A DNA stretch of 64,000 nt. It comes from Nocardia flavorosea (GTDB lineage Bacteria; Actinomycetota; Actinomycetes; Mycobacteriales; Mycobacteriaceae). Within the stretch, counting starts at the first letter, position 1. Each line of letters opens with the position of its first letter. Below are positions 42,035 to 54,890 of the stretch, piece by piece. The notes below the pieces were generated by a model. It did not search any database, had not been told where the DNA came from, and saw nothing but the letters and a program-made list of their open reading frames with translations. The stretch covers positions 930,001 to 994,000 of the forward strand of contig NZ_JADLQL010000002.1 in NCBI RefSeq assembly GCF_015477805.1. The letters are read 5' to 3'. Position numbers and translations under genes: made by a program.

Positions 42035-43885
42035 TCAGCGCACTTCGGCCCGATTGTCCCGGACAGTGATGACGCCGTGCTGGAAGTTCTGCTGTACCCC
42101 GCCCGGAATGGCGAATTCGTCGCTGATCGGGAACCCCAGGCGCCCGTTCTCGAATCCGGCATCGCGCCAGGCGTCCATGATCGGACCGTTGTGGACCGCC
42201 CAGGCGCCCGAGAGCGGGCTCCAGTAGATATTGCCGCCCTCGAACCGGCTGTACCGGCCGAAATCCTTCAGCGGGAGTTCGCCGGCCACCGGGAAACCGA
42301 GCCGGCTGTTCTCGAAACCCAGTGCGGCGTACTTGCCGAGGATGAGGCCCTCCACCCGGTGCGCCCCGGTGGCGGGGCTGAAGTAGAACGGGCCCCCCTC
42401 GAAAGGTTGCACGGCCCCATCGCGATGCGGTGTCGGTACTTCCGGCCCCACCGGGTATTTCGCCGGACCGCCCTCGTACCCCTGGCGACCCCATTCGGCC
42501 AGGATCGCCCCGCGCACCATCTGCGCGCCGGTTTCCGGTGTCCAGTACAGGGATCCGTGCTGGAACGGCTGATAGCGACCCCGGCCGTCCGGCAGCGGCG
42601 CTTCCGGGCCGACCGGCAGGCCGAGCGCACCGTGCGGGCCGGCCACGGCCTGGTATCCGCCGCCGATCCGGCCGACCACCGGATGCGCGCCCGCCTCGGG
42701 GCTGAAGAAGACCCGGCCGTGCAGGAAATCCTGGGCCACACCGCCCGGCACCCCGTACTCGCCGGTGAGACAGGTGCCGAGCCGGCCGTTGTCCGCTGCG
42801 GCGCCGATGGCGCCGCCCACGGCACATTCCGGTTTCGCGGCGGGTACACCGAGCGCGGCGGCGGCCTGCGGCCAGGACTGGCGCATTTCGAAGTCCCAGT
42901 ACGGCCAGGTGTGGGTACCGGCGGAGCGGTAGTTGACGGTCGCGGGGATACGCAGTTCGTGCAGTTTCGCGACGAAATTCTGAGAGGTGATCAAAGACAG
43001 TGTCTCCAGCCCCATCCCGAACATATTGGGGGTGACTCCCGGGATCTCGGATCCTTCGTCGTGCTTCCCGGAAGCGCCGGTTCCGCTGGAAATGTAGAGG
43101 GATTTACCTTTCAGGCGGTCGGCGAGATACACCGGATCGTGTTCCTCCCACTGCGGGCTGCCGGGCGGACCCCACATCGCCGCGGCGTCGAATCCGCCGG
43201 CGTCGATCATGGCGAGCCGGATCGCCTGCGGCATACCCGTACTCGTGGTGGTGAGGAAACCGGAGTAGGAGGCGGCGAATTTCGTGAAATCGCTGTTGCG
43301 GGCGGACAGGAACATTGCCGCGGTGCCGCCCATGGAGAGTCCGGCGATTCCGCGGGTATCGGTGGCGCGCCATTGACTTTCCAGCAGCGGTGGAAGCTCC
43401 TCGGTGAGAAAGGTCTCCCACTTGTAGTTCTTGCCGTTGTTCGGTTCCAGCCAATCCGAATAGAAACTGGCCTGTCCGCCGACCGGCAGCACCACGGTGA
43501 CGTTCTTGTCGGCGAAGAAATCGACCGCGCCTGTCTCCTTGATCCAGCCGCTGTCGTCGTCGGTGGCGCGCAGTCCGTCGAGCATGTAGAGAACGGGGAA
43601 TTTCGCGTTCGGCCGGGTGTTCCAGTCCCGCGCCAGCAACAACTGCACCTGGATGGGTGCGCCCATGGCAGGTGAATTCACCCAGACGGCGACGTGCCGG
43701 TCGGAATGCCAGACGATAGTGCGGATCGTCGCGGGCGCGGCGGCCGCGGTGGGCTGGGCCGGCGCCGGGGCCTGGGCCGCGGCGAAGGGCAATATCAGCG
43801 CGGCCGCCAGAACGGCGAGCCCGCGCCGGGCGTGTGTACCGGATCGGCCGGTCGAACCCCCTCGTGCGCGTCTCTTCCCTGCCAC
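42035..43885 (-). CDS. Mycolyltransferase-like esterase with C-terminal LGFP repeats
   Basis: 616-residue secreted protein. A signal peptide (about 1-38, ending FAAAQA) leads into an antigen-85-type alpha/beta hydrolase with GLSMGGTAAM (nucleophile Ser), an Asp/Glu region near 250 and GTHTWPYW (His). From about 365 come at least four LGFP repeats, such as GALGLPVGPE, RLGFPVAGEL and RLGFPISDEF, which bind the cell wall. The same fusion is known from corynebacterial PS1 (Csp1/Cmt), which transfers mycolates to trehalose or arabinogalactan. It is the most distal of four mycolyltransferase genes in tandem. Confidence 0.92.
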   Translation of the reverse strand: MAGKRRARGGSTGRSGTHARRGLAVLAAALILPFAAAQAPAPAQPTAAAAPATIRTIVWHSDRHVAVWVNSPAMGAPIQVQLLLARDWNTRPNAKFPVLYMLDGLRATDDDSGWIKETGAVDFFADKNVTVVLPVGGQASFYSDWLEPNNGKNYKWETFLTEELPPLLESQWRATDTRGIAGLSMGGTAAMFLSARNSDFTKFAASYSGFLTTTSTGMPQAIRLAMIDAGGFDAAAMWGPPGSPQWEEHDPVYLADRLKGKSLYISSGTGASGKHDEGSEIPGVTPNMFGMGLETLSLITSQNFVAKLHELRIPATVNYRSAGTHTWPYWDFEMRQSWPQAAAALGVPAAKPECAVGGAIGAAADNGRLGTCLTGEYGVPGGVAQDFLHGRVFFSPEAGAHPVVGRIGGGYQAVAGPHGALGLPVGPEAPLPDGRGRYQPFQHGSLYWTPETGAQMVRGAILAEWGRQGYEGGPAKYPVGPEVPTPHRDGAVQPFEGGPFYFSPATGAHRVEGLILGKYAALGFENSRLGFPVAGELPLKDFGRYSRFEGGNIYWSPLSGAWAVHNGPIMDAWRDAGFENGRLGFPISDEFAIPGGVQQNFQHGVITVRDNRAEVR

Positions 43886-43970
43886 ACACTGTTTGTACCG
43901 CCGTCACCGGCGGATTCGCGGTAGACGCGCGGACAGCAAATCAGTTGATCACCGCCGTGGGCCGCAAACA

Positions 43971-44016
43971 GCAACGGCGCCACCTGCGTGTACTGCTCTG
44001 CAGGTGGCGCCGTTGC
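43971..44016 (-). terminator. Terminator hairpin
   Basis: Perfect 17-bp stem (GCAACGGCGCCACCTGC and complement) with a 12-base loop, 46 bases after the stop of the mycolyltransferase gene at 44062. It separates it from the LGFP mycolyltransferase. Confidence 0.9.
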
Positions 44017-44061
44017 GCGATGCTATCGGTTCAGCGGCAACCGATCAGCGAGTTCTTCTTC

Positions 44062-45081
44062 TCACCAGCCGTTGGTGGAATCCAGGAACATCTTGCGGGA
44101 GGCGAAGAGCTGGCTCTCCCAGTACTTCCAGGAGTGGGTGCCGACGTTCGGGAAGTCGAAGTGGGCGGCGATGCCCAGCGACTTCAGCCGCGCCTGGAAG
44201 GCCCGGGTGTTCACCAGCGACAGCGCTTCCAGGGCCATGGCGTTACCGGTGTTGAACGCACCGACGGCGCCGACCGGCTTGTCGTGCGGGCCCGGCAGAC
44301 CGCTGGCCGCCGAAATGTACATCGGCAGGCCGCGCAACTGCGGCGCGAAGACGAACGGGTCCATGCGCAGCCACTGCGGGCTCCACGGGGCGGCCATCGA
44401 GTCGACGTTGTAACGGCCCGCGTCCAGCATGGCGATCCGGATGGCTTCGCGCATACCCGGCGCCGAGATGTTCAGGTAGCCGGAGTAGGAGGCGGCCGAC
44501 TTGAACTGGTCGCGGTGGTAGGCGGCCAGCGCCAGCGCGGCGCTACCACCCATCGACAGGCCGGCGATCGCGTTGTTGGTGCGGGAGACGCCGTGGCCTT
44601 CGAGGAAGGCGGGCAGTTCCTGGGTGAGGAAGGTTTCCCACTTGTAGGTGAACTTCTGGCCGTTGGTATTGCTCGGCGAGTACCAGTCGGTGTAGAAGCT
44701 GGACTGGCCGCCGACCGGCATGATCAGCGAGATGTTGTCGTTCGCGAACTGCTCGAGCGCATTGGTCTCGAAGGACCAGGCGTTGCGGTCTTCGCGGGCG
44801 CGCAGACCGTCGAGCAGGTAGAGCCCGGCATTACCGCCGCGGGCCGCCCACTGCACCTGGACCTTGATGGGGCCCATGCTGGAGGGAACCATCAGTTCCT
44901 CCAGGCCGGCCCGGTGCACCGGTGCCGCAGGTGAGGCCACGGCGGTCGGAGCCGCGATACCCGCAGCGACCGGTAGCGCGAATACCGCCGCACCGATTGC
45001 CAGAATCCGGTTACGCCAGCCGCGAGGTGCCCGTGACCGCCCCATTCTTCTCTTCGGGCCGGCTGCCCTGCCGAAACGCAT
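44062..45081 (-). CDS. Antigen 85-type mycolyltransferase
   Basis: 339-residue secreted enzyme that transfers mycolic acids between trehalose esters and to arabinogalactan. An N-terminal signal region with a twin-arginine-like RRMGRSRAPR start and a hydrophobic core ends at about TAVASPA. The antigen 85 blocks EELMVPSSMGPIKVQVQ, LYLLDGLRA, MPVGGQSSFYTDWYSP, YKWETFLTQELP, GLSMGGSAAL (S166) and GTHSWKYW (H316) are conserved. It is closest of the four to the canonical mycobacterial antigen 85 proteins. Confidence 0.95.
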   Translation of the reverse strand: MRFGRAAGPKRRMGRSRAPRGWRNRILAIGAAVFALPVAAGIAAPTAVASPAAPVHRAGLEELMVPSSMGPIKVQVQWAARGGNAGLYLLDGLRAREDRNAWSFETNALEQFANDNISLIMPVGGQSSFYTDWYSPSNTNGQKFTYKWETFLTQELPAFLEGHGVSRTNNAIAGLSMGGSAALALAAYHRDQFKSAASYSGYLNISAPGMREAIRIAMLDAGRYNVDSMAAPWSPQWLRMDPFVFAPQLRGLPMYISAASGLPGPHDKPVGAVGAFNTGNAMALEALSLVNTRAFQARLKSLGIAAHFDFPNVGTHSWKYWESQLFASRKMFLDSTNGW

Positions 45082-45432
45082 GAATTCTGCTCTCTTTCTG
45101 CTGTTGTGGTGTTGTACGCCACCGCTGCGCGGACAACACCCCCGTTTCTCCTCGGCGGCGCCGGCGGCCGGTCCCGACCAACCATCGGCCGACAGCGCTA
45201 CAACGATCTGGTCACAGATGCGCTCGCTGGACCTTATTCGACCTCATCGAGCCCAAGCAAGGCCGTGCTGTCGGATGGCCGAAATCCGCCGCGAGAACGT
45301 TGTGATCGCCCCGTGACGATACCTTGCCGAGGCGTTGATGTCTCGGTGGGCCGAGATATTCCCCCGTTATCGAAAACGGGCTCCGACCGGGCTTGTGTAA
45401 CGGAATACGAACCATGGGCGAATTCACACCGA
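45082..45432. other. Long upstream region of mycolyltransferase
   Basis: About 350 bases between a terminator and the start of the antigen 85 gene at 45081. No gene seen; open frames are shadows. The length suggests a promoter with a long leader for a highly expressed secreted protein. Confidence 0.35.
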
Positions 45433-45480
45433 CAGCAGTGTGCCCGCCACCGAGAAGTCCCGGTGGCGGGCACACTGCTG
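45433..45480 (-). terminator. Terminator hairpin
   Basis: Perfect 20-bp stem (CAGCAGTGTGCCCGCCACCG and complement) with an 8-base loop, 38 bases after the stop of the mycolyltransferase gene at 45518. Confidence 0.92.
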
Positions 45481-45517
45481 TGATCGAGGGCCCGTGCCGC
45501 GGACCCACGACCGCCGG

Positions 45518-46567
45518 TTATCCGATATTCGCCGACAAATCCGGAATCATCCGATGAACCTCGGCTTCCCAGTACGTCCACGAGTGGATACCCGCCGACG
45601 GGAACGAGTACGTGACATTGTTCGCACCCAGCGACATCATCCGCAGCTGGAACGACCGCGTGTTGGCGAGCGCGAGCGCCTCGAGCGCCATCCCGTTCAC
45701 CGTATTGCCGTTGAAACCGTCGGCCGGTGCCGGCAACCCGCTACCAGCGGATATCCAGAGGCGAGTGTTGTGGTCGCGCAGCAGCGGCGCGAAGACGAAC
45801 GGATCCATCCGCAGCCACTGCGGACCCCACGGCGGCGCCATCGAATCGACGTTGTATCCACCGGCATCGATCATCGCCAGCCGGATGGCCTCGCGCATAC
45901 CCGGCGCGGAGATGTTCAGGTAACCGGAGTAGGAACCGGCGAAACTGAACTGGTCGGGGTGATAGGCGGCCAGGGTCAGCGCACCGCTGCCGCCCATCGA
46001 CAATCCGAATACGCCGTTGCGGTACGGGTTGAACCCGAGCCGGTCGCGCAAGGCCCAGCGCAAATGCTGATTTATAAACGTTTCCCAGGCGTAGCGATAG
46101 CTTTTGCCGGGGCCCTCCGATATCACGTTGAGCGCGCCCGATCCCGAGGAAGAGCCGGTCGGCGGCACACCGAAGAAGGAACTCGGGGCATTCCAGTCGG
46201 CGTAGAAGCTGGACATCCCGCCGACCGGCATAACGACGTTGATATTCCAGTCGGTGAGCGCATCGGCGATATTGGTGTCGAACTCCCAGCCGCTGTGCGT
46301 CTCCGGGGCGCGCATACCGTCCAGCGCATAGACGACGCGGTTGGTATTGCCGTCCTTGGCCCGGAAGATACGCGATCTGATCGGCCCCATCTCCGGGGAA
46401 TCGACCCAGAAATCGAACCCCGCCGGGTTGGGCGCCGCCTCGGCCCGAGGACCCGCATCGGACAACGCCACCGCGAGCGGGGCGAGCAGTGCCACGGTGA
46501 TACCCAGTGCCCAACGACCGATCCACCGCCGGGATCGGACCGATCTGAGCCTTCGCGCACTTCGCAT
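45518..46567 (-). CDS. Antigen 85-family mycolyltransferase
   Basis: 349-residue secreted mycolyltransferase from the ATG at 46567, which has AAAGG nine bases upstream; the frame extends to 46603. Signal peptide about 1-40. Catalytic blocks are DFWVDSPEMGPIRSRIF, YALDGMRAP, MPVGGMSSFYADWNAP, GLSMGGSGAL (Ser nucleophile) and GIHSWTYW (His). A Gly/Ser-rich insert (PPTGSSSGSGALNVI) replaces the short loop of canonical antigen 85 after DWNAP. It is a close paralogue of the gene at 46852, an evident tandem duplication. Confidence 0.93.
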   Translation of the reverse strand: MRSARRLRSVRSRRWIGRWALGITVALLAPLAVALSDAGPRAEAAPNPAGFDFWVDSPEMGPIRSRIFRAKDGNTNRVVYALDGMRAPETHSGWEFDTNIADALTDWNINVVMPVGGMSSFYADWNAPSSFFGVPPTGSSSGSGALNVISEGPGKSYRYAWETFINQHLRWALRDRLGFNPYRNGVFGLSMGGSGALTLAAYHPDQFSFAGSYSGYLNISAPGMREAIRLAMIDAGGYNVDSMAPPWGPQWLRMDPFVFAPLLRDHNTRLWISAGSGLPAPADGFNGNTVNGMALEALALANTRSFQLRMMSLGANNVTYSFPSAGIHSWTYWEAEVHRMIPDLSANIG

Positions 46568-46851
46568 TCGACTAGACCTTTCGCCTGGACAGCCGGACAG
46601 CAAACCACGAGCTACGTTACCGGCCCCATATCGGATACATAGACCTCGGCACCCGCTGGATGCGGAAGCCGTTACCTGGATACATGTTCCTGGTGTATCA
46701 ATCGACCAGATGCACGTTCATGTTGCCAGATAGTGTCTCAGGTCACACGCATACGCGTGACGCGGCCGCGATTTCGTTGCTGCCCACCCGATCGGAAGGG
46801 TCTGGCAACGATTCCGCAAAACGGGCGGTCCGAGACCGCACAGGGCAGGTA

Positions 46852-47946
46852 TCAGCCGATATTCGCCGACAGGTCCGGGATCATCCGGTACACCTCGTCG
46901 GTCCAGTACCGCCAGTTGTGCACCCCGACGGCCGGGAAGTCGTAGGTGACATTGTTCGCGCCCAGCGACATCATGCGGGCCTGGAAAGCCCTGGTGTTCA
47001 CCAGCGCCAGCGCTTCCAGCGTCATGGCGTTCACGGTGTTCACATCCAGCCCGTCCGCGGCCGCGGGCAGCCCGCTTCCGGCCGAAATCCAGAGCCTGGT
47101 GTTGTGGGCGCGCAACATCGGCGCGAAGACGAACGGGTCCATCCGCAGCCACTGCGGGCTCCACGGTGGCGCCATTGCGTCGATATTGAAACCACCGGCG
47201 TCCAGCATGGCGACCCGCAGGGCCTCGCGCATACCCGGGGCGGAAACGTTCAGATAGCCGGAATAGGAAGCTGCGTACCGGAACTGGTCCGGATGGTAGG
47301 CCGCGAGGGCGAGCGCCGCACTGCCACCCATGGACAGCCCGAACACACCGTTTCCGTTGGGGTTGAAGCCGAGCCGGTCGTGCAGCGCCCAGCGCAGATG
47401 GCGGGTCAGGAAGGTTTCCCATTTGTAGGTGTTCGACCGGCCCAGTCCGGCCGCGGACCCCGAGGCCAGTCCCGAGCCCGTATCCGCAGCCGACCCGGTG
47501 GCCTCGCCGGCGCTACCGGAACTGCCCAGGCCGAAGAAGTTGCTCGGCGCGTTCCAATCCGCGTAGAAACTGGAACGGCCGCCGACCGGCATGACCACAT
47601 TGATATTCCACTTGGTCAGCTCACGGGCGACATCGGTATCGATCTCCCAGCCGCTGAGGTCGTCCCGGGCGCGCATACCGTCCAGCGCGTACACGACCCG
47701 GGCGGTGTTCCCGTCCGCGGCGCGGAAGATACGCGATTTGATCGGCCCCATCTCCGGGGATTCCACCCAGAAATCGAATCCGAACGCCGGGTCGTAACGC
47801 GCCGAGGCCGGAGCGTCCGGACCGGCGACCGACATCCCCACCGGCAGCAGAACCGCCAGGGAGAGCAGCGCCGCTCGTTTCAGCCGGCTACCCAGCCGCC
47901 GTGCCGGGTGGCCGGTCGTTCGACCGCGACCGATAACGCCTCGCAT
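46852..47946 (-). CDS. Antigen 85-family mycolyltransferase
   Basis: 364-residue secreted mycolyltransferase from the ATG at 47946 (GGAGGGCGGGAGC upstream); the frame extends to 48087. Signal peptide about 1-48. It shares with its neighbour DFWVESPEMGPIKSRIF, YALDGMRARDD, MPVGGRSSFYADWNAP, GLSMGGSAAL (Ser) and the ending MIPDLSANIG. The catalytic His lies in VGVHNWRYW, where the usual HSW is HNW. The loop after DWNAP carries a 30-residue Gly/Ser/Ala-rich insert. First gene downstream of aftB, as in mycobacteria. Confidence 0.93.
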   Translation of the reverse strand: MRGVIGRGRTTGHPARRLGSRLKRAALLSLAVLLPVGMSVAGPDAPASARYDPAFGFDFWVESPEMGPIKSRIFRAADGNTARVVYALDGMRARDDLSGWEIDTDVARELTKWNINVVMPVGGRSSFYADWNAPSNFFGLGSSGSAGEATGSAADTGSGLASGSAAGLGRSNTYKWETFLTRHLRWALHDRLGFNPNGNGVFGLSMGGSAALALAAYHPDQFRYAASYSGYLNVSAPGMREALRVAMLDAGGFNIDAMAPPWSPQWLRMDPFVFAPMLRAHNTRLWISAGSGLPAAADGLDVNTVNAMTLEALALVNTRAFQARMMSLGANNVTYDFPAVGVHNWRYWTDEVYRMIPDLSANIG

Positions 47947-48116
47947 TGCTCCCGCCCTCCGTCGTGCGATCCATCGATCGCGTGGTCCGACGCCGGTTCC
48001 CGGCTGCGTGCGTACCGAGAACGGACGCCAGCACAATAGCGTGACACGGCGACAGCCGCCCGTCCGGAACCCACGCCGACCCCGCACTGCCGGAAAGCTA
48101 TAGGCGAAACGGCAGC

Positions 48117-50078
48117 TCAGCGCACGGGCGGTACTGGATCGACCAGGCCGCAGCGTTGAATCTCATACTCCGGAACGCGATCGATGCGGTAGGAGGCGAA
48201 ATCGAAGGCGTGCAACAGATTGTGCTTGAACCGTTCGAAGGTCAACGGTCCCTTGTAGGACAGCATCAACGCATGGGTCTGCGGGCAGGACATGGCGACA
48301 TGGGCCTGTTTCACCCAGTCCTCGTCCATGTACCAAGGCAGCCACGGTTTGCGGTCCACCATGCCGGTTTCCACGATCACCCAGTCCGGATAGAGGCTCT
48401 TGTCGTGGCCGATACGCCCGTCTTCGAGCCGTTCGGTATGCGCCGCCAGCGGGAAGGCCAGGCCCATCGGATCGATGACCCGGACGTCCAGCGGAACGTT
48501 CATGCTGGTCATACCCAAGTTGAGGAAGTAGACCGTATGTCCCGCACCGCCCGGCGGAATCGGCATCGGCGGCGGCGCCACGTACCAGAACATGAACGAC
48601 GGCGAATTCAGCAGCAGGCCACCGTCGGGCGTGTTCTCGATGGTTTCCACCATGGGCCGCATCCGCGCGTAGTCGAGGTAATCCTCGGCGCGAATCGGAT
48701 GGTCGTGACCGGTGTTGAGGACGTAGTAGATACGTTCGTCGACGATGCCGGATTCATTGATCTTGGTTCCGGTTTTGATCGCGGTGGTACCCGAGGCCAG
48801 CAACGCCCAGACCACCGTTCCCACGAGCGCGAGCACCATCAGCGCGAATGCCGGGGCGTCCCGGCGCGTCAGCGCCCGCACCCCGCCCTCGGGCAACCGC
48901 AGGGGAAGCACCGCGACCGGCAGCAGGAACAGGAACAGCTGCGGCAGCAGCATCCGGCCGTGCATGAAATCGCCGCCGACCCGCAGCGCGTAGACGGTGA
49001 GGATCACCGCGGCGCACAGCACCAGCGTGACCACCGCGGCCGGGGTCCGCAGCCGGGCACGCAATCGCCGAATCCGCCCGGGCCCATGCTCCGCGGCCGA
49101 ATCCACGACAGCCGGCTCGGCGCGGTACACCCGCGCCGCCACCAGACCGGCGATCAGCAGAATCGCCAGCGGCACATAGAGGTAGTACGGGCCCGCGAGA
49201 TCCCACAGGTAGGTGAAGCCCTGCCCCCATTTCGCCCCGCCCGCGTCCTTGGCGACCGCGGTGTTCGGGTACGGCAGCCCGTAATAACCCATCCGCCAGA
49301 TCTGGTAGCACAGCGGTACCGCACCGGCCACGGCGACGACCAGCCCGCGCAGCAGCCACGGCCGCAACCGGGAGGCCGGCATCGGAGCGAAGAAGATCAA
49401 CAGCAGCGCCAGCCCGCCGACGACCGCCATCTCCGGCCGGATCAACGGGGCCAGGCCCGCCAGGAAAGCCAGCCCGAGCAGCCCCGGAACACCGGGCTGC
49501 TCGGCTTTGCTCCAGCGGATCAGCAGCAGCCACAGCAGCGCGATCCAGCAGATGACCAGGCAGTTCTCCAGGCCGGAGGTCACATAGTCGCGGGCCGGGG
49601 GGACGGCGATATAGGCGAGCGCGCCGGCCGGCAGCAGCAGTGTCGAAGAGGCCGGACCCCACAGTTTGCCCGTGCCCAGCATCGCGAACACCAGCGCCAG
49701 CAGCGATAGCGTGAGCGCGACCCCCAGAACGACGTATTCGAGCCGGGCCTGGGTCACCCAGCTGAAGAACCACACGATGTAGGTCCAGGCCGTACTGGTA
49801 TTGGTCTCCACCCGTTCACCCGCGTTGAACACCGGGCCGTTACCGGCCAGCAGGTTACGCACGGTGCGCAGGACGATGAGACCGTCGTCGGCGATCCAGC
49901 GCCGTTGCCAGCCGCCGAAGGCGAGCAACGCGACGGTCGCCACGATCCCACCCGCGAACACCGCACGCGGTATCCAGGTGGGACGCGCCGGCGAGCGGGA
50001 CTGCTCGGTGGCAGCCCGCTCGCCGGTCTTCTCTTTTTCGGCTACCGCAATCTCGTCAGAAGAGATAGACAGCGACAC
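48117..50078 (-). CDS. aftB: Terminal beta-(1->2)-arabinofuranosyltransferase
   Basis: 653-residue GT-C enzyme that adds the terminal beta-1,2-arabinose of arabinan, the residue that carries mycolates. After a cytoplasmic N-tail and one helix, the first periplasmic loop carries RRWIADDGLIVLRTVRN with the catalytic Asp pair, followed by about ten helices and a C-terminal periplasmic domain. The GTG start has GGAG six bases upstream and overlaps the ubiA end by 23 bases. Last gene of the glf-glfT2-PAP2-ubiA-aftB operon. Confidence 0.94.
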   Translation of the reverse strand: MSLSISSDEIAVAEKEKTGERAATEQSRSPARPTWIPRAVFAGGIVATVALLAFGGWQRRWIADDGLIVLRTVRNLLAGNGPVFNAGERVETNTSTAWTYIVWFFSWVTQARLEYVVLGVALTLSLLALVFAMLGTGKLWGPASSTLLLPAGALAYIAVPPARDYVTSGLENCLVICWIALLWLLLIRWSKAEQPGVPGLLGLAFLAGLAPLIRPEMAVVGGLALLLIFFAPMPASRLRPWLLRGLVVAVAGAVPLCYQIWRMGYYGLPYPNTAVAKDAGGAKWGQGFTYLWDLAGPYYLYVPLAILLIAGLVAARVYRAEPAVVDSAAEHGPGRIRRLRARLRTPAAVVTLVLCAAVILTVYALRVGGDFMHGRMLLPQLFLFLLPVAVLPLRLPEGGVRALTRRDAPAFALMVLALVGTVVWALLASGTTAIKTGTKINESGIVDERIYYVLNTGHDHPIRAEDYLDYARMRPMVETIENTPDGGLLLNSPSFMFWYVAPPPMPIPPGGAGHTVYFLNLGMTSMNVPLDVRVIDPMGLAFPLAAHTERLEDGRIGHDKSLYPDWVIVETGMVDRKPWLPWYMDEDWVKQAHVAMSCPQTHALMLSYKGPLTFERFKHNLLHAFDFASYRIDRVPEYEIQRCGLVDPVPPVR

Positions 50079-51015
50079 CTACCGCTCCGATCCAGGCAAT
50101 GGCGAGCAACTGCAGGACGCGGTCCCCGAAGGCGATCTCTTCCGGCTCCCCGGCCTCGCCACCGTCGACATCCACGGCGTAACGCAGAATCGCGATGGTG
50201 AACGGGATCATCGAGAGAGCGAACCACTCCGTATCTTTGGCCGCACCCTGTTCGAAGGCCCACAGTCCGTAGAAGACCACGACCGCCGTGGCAGCCAGGC
50301 TCCAGGTGAATCGTAGGTAGGTCGGGGTGTAGTACTCCAGGGATTTGCGAATCTTGGCCCCGGTGGAGATCGCCAGCTGTAGTTCGGCGTACCGCTTACC
50401 GGCCGCCATGAACAGCGACCCGAAGGCCATGATCAGCAGGAACCACTGCGACAGCGGGATTCCGGCGGCCACACCACCGGCCACCGCGCGCAGCAGGAAG
50501 CCCGAGGACACGATGCAGATGTCCAGGACGGCCTGGTGCTTGAGACCGAAGCAGTAAGCCAGCTGGACGCCGACGTACACCCCGATGGCGGCGGCGAGCT
50601 GCCAGTTCGCCGCGAACGAAAGCCCCACCGAACCGATCAGCAGCACCGCCGCCAGCGCGAAGGCCAGGTTCACCGGAACCACGCCCGCCGCGATCGGGCG
50701 GAACCGTTTGGTGGGATGCGCCCGGTCGGCCTCGACGTCCATCGCGTCGTTGACCAGGTAGATACCCGAGGCCGCCATACAGAAGACCACGAACGCGATC
50801 GCGACACTACCGAGCACATCCAGATCGGTGACCGACCCGGCGGCCATCGGCGCCGCCAGAACCAGGACGTTCTTCACCCACTGGCGGGGTCGAGCGGCCT
50901 TGATCAGACCGCCCACCAAGGTCTTGGGCGGCCCCTTGACCTCGGCTTCGGCCAGATCGACGCCGGTGGGCTCTTCACTCATATCAGGCAGCGCCTTCTC
51001 GTCTTTTACGGTCAC
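50056..51015 (-). CDS. ubiA: Decaprenyl-phosphate phosphoribosyltransferase
   Basis: UbiA-family membrane prenyltransferase of up to 319 residues that joins PRPP to decaprenyl phosphate, the first committed step to decaprenylphosphoryl-arabinose. The first Asp-rich motif is NDAMDVEADR and the second region is YAVDVDGGEAGEPEE, with about nine helices. The GTG at 51015 overlaps the PAP2 gene by 32 bases; an ATG at 50982 (308 residues), one base after the PAP2 stop, fits mycobacterial lengths better, so the start is open. Confidence 0.94.
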   Translation of the reverse strand: MTVKDEKALPDMSEEPTGVDLAEAEVKGPPKTLVGGLIKAARPRQWVKNVLVLAAPMAAGSVTDLDVLGSVAIAFVVFCMAASGIYLVNDAMDVEADRAHPTKRFRPIAAGVVPVNLAFALAAVLLIGSVGLSFAANWQLAAAIGVYVGVQLAYCFGLKHQAVLDICIVSSGFLLRAVAGGVAAGIPLSQWFLLIMAFGSLFMAAGKRYAELQLAISTGAKIRKSLEYYTPTYLRFTWSLAATAVVVFYGLWAFEQGAAKDTEWFALSMIPFTIAILRYAVDVDGGEAGEPEEIAFGDRVLQLLAIAWIGAVGVAVYLF

Positions 51016-51555
51016 TGTCGAGTCTCTTTTCGGCGGCGAGCAGGACGGCGGCGGACGCGGCGCCGAGCGCGGAACCGGCGATCACATCGGAGGGGTAGTG
51101 CACCCCGAGAACGACCCTGGACAGCAACATCGGCGGTACGAGCACCGCAGGCAAGGGTAGCCCGGTCAATTTTCCGAGCAGCACCGCCGCCGCCGTAGTC
51201 GAGGTCGCATGCGAGGACGGGAAGCTCAGCTTGCTGGGCGTACCGACATTGACCTGCACTGATGGCGCGTGCGGCCGCGGACGGCGAACGACGCGCTTGA
51301 TCACGATGGACGCCGCGTGGGCGCCGAGGGCACCCACGGCCACCCCGGCCCACTGCCGCCGCCGGGGTTTGTCGGCCAGCGCTCCGGCCGCGGCGATCGC
51401 GACCCAGCCCAGCGCATGCTCCCCGAAATGCGACATACCGCGCGCCGCGGAGATCACCGGCGGGGTCGCGATGGCGCCCTGCACCGCCTCGATGATCCGC
51501 ACTTCCGGCGGGGCCTGCCCGGCGGCCGAATCCTGCAGGCTCGGGTTCATCGCGT

Positions 51556-51559
<4 letters not shown>
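50984..51559 (-). CDS. PAP2-family phosphatase (Rv3807c type)
   Basis: 191-residue membrane phosphatase of the PAP2 superfamily, presumed to remove the 5-phosphate of decaprenylphosphoryl-5-phosphoribose between the UbiA and DprE1 steps. All three signature motifs are present: KRVVRRPRP, FPSSHATST and SRVVLGVHYPSD. The GTG start at 51559 overlaps the glfT2 stop (GTGA); the open frame runs to 51604 inside glfT2. Its position between glfT2 and ubiA matches mycobacteria. Confidence 0.92.
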
Positions 51560-54887
<3,328 letters not shown>

Positions 54888-54890
54888 TCA

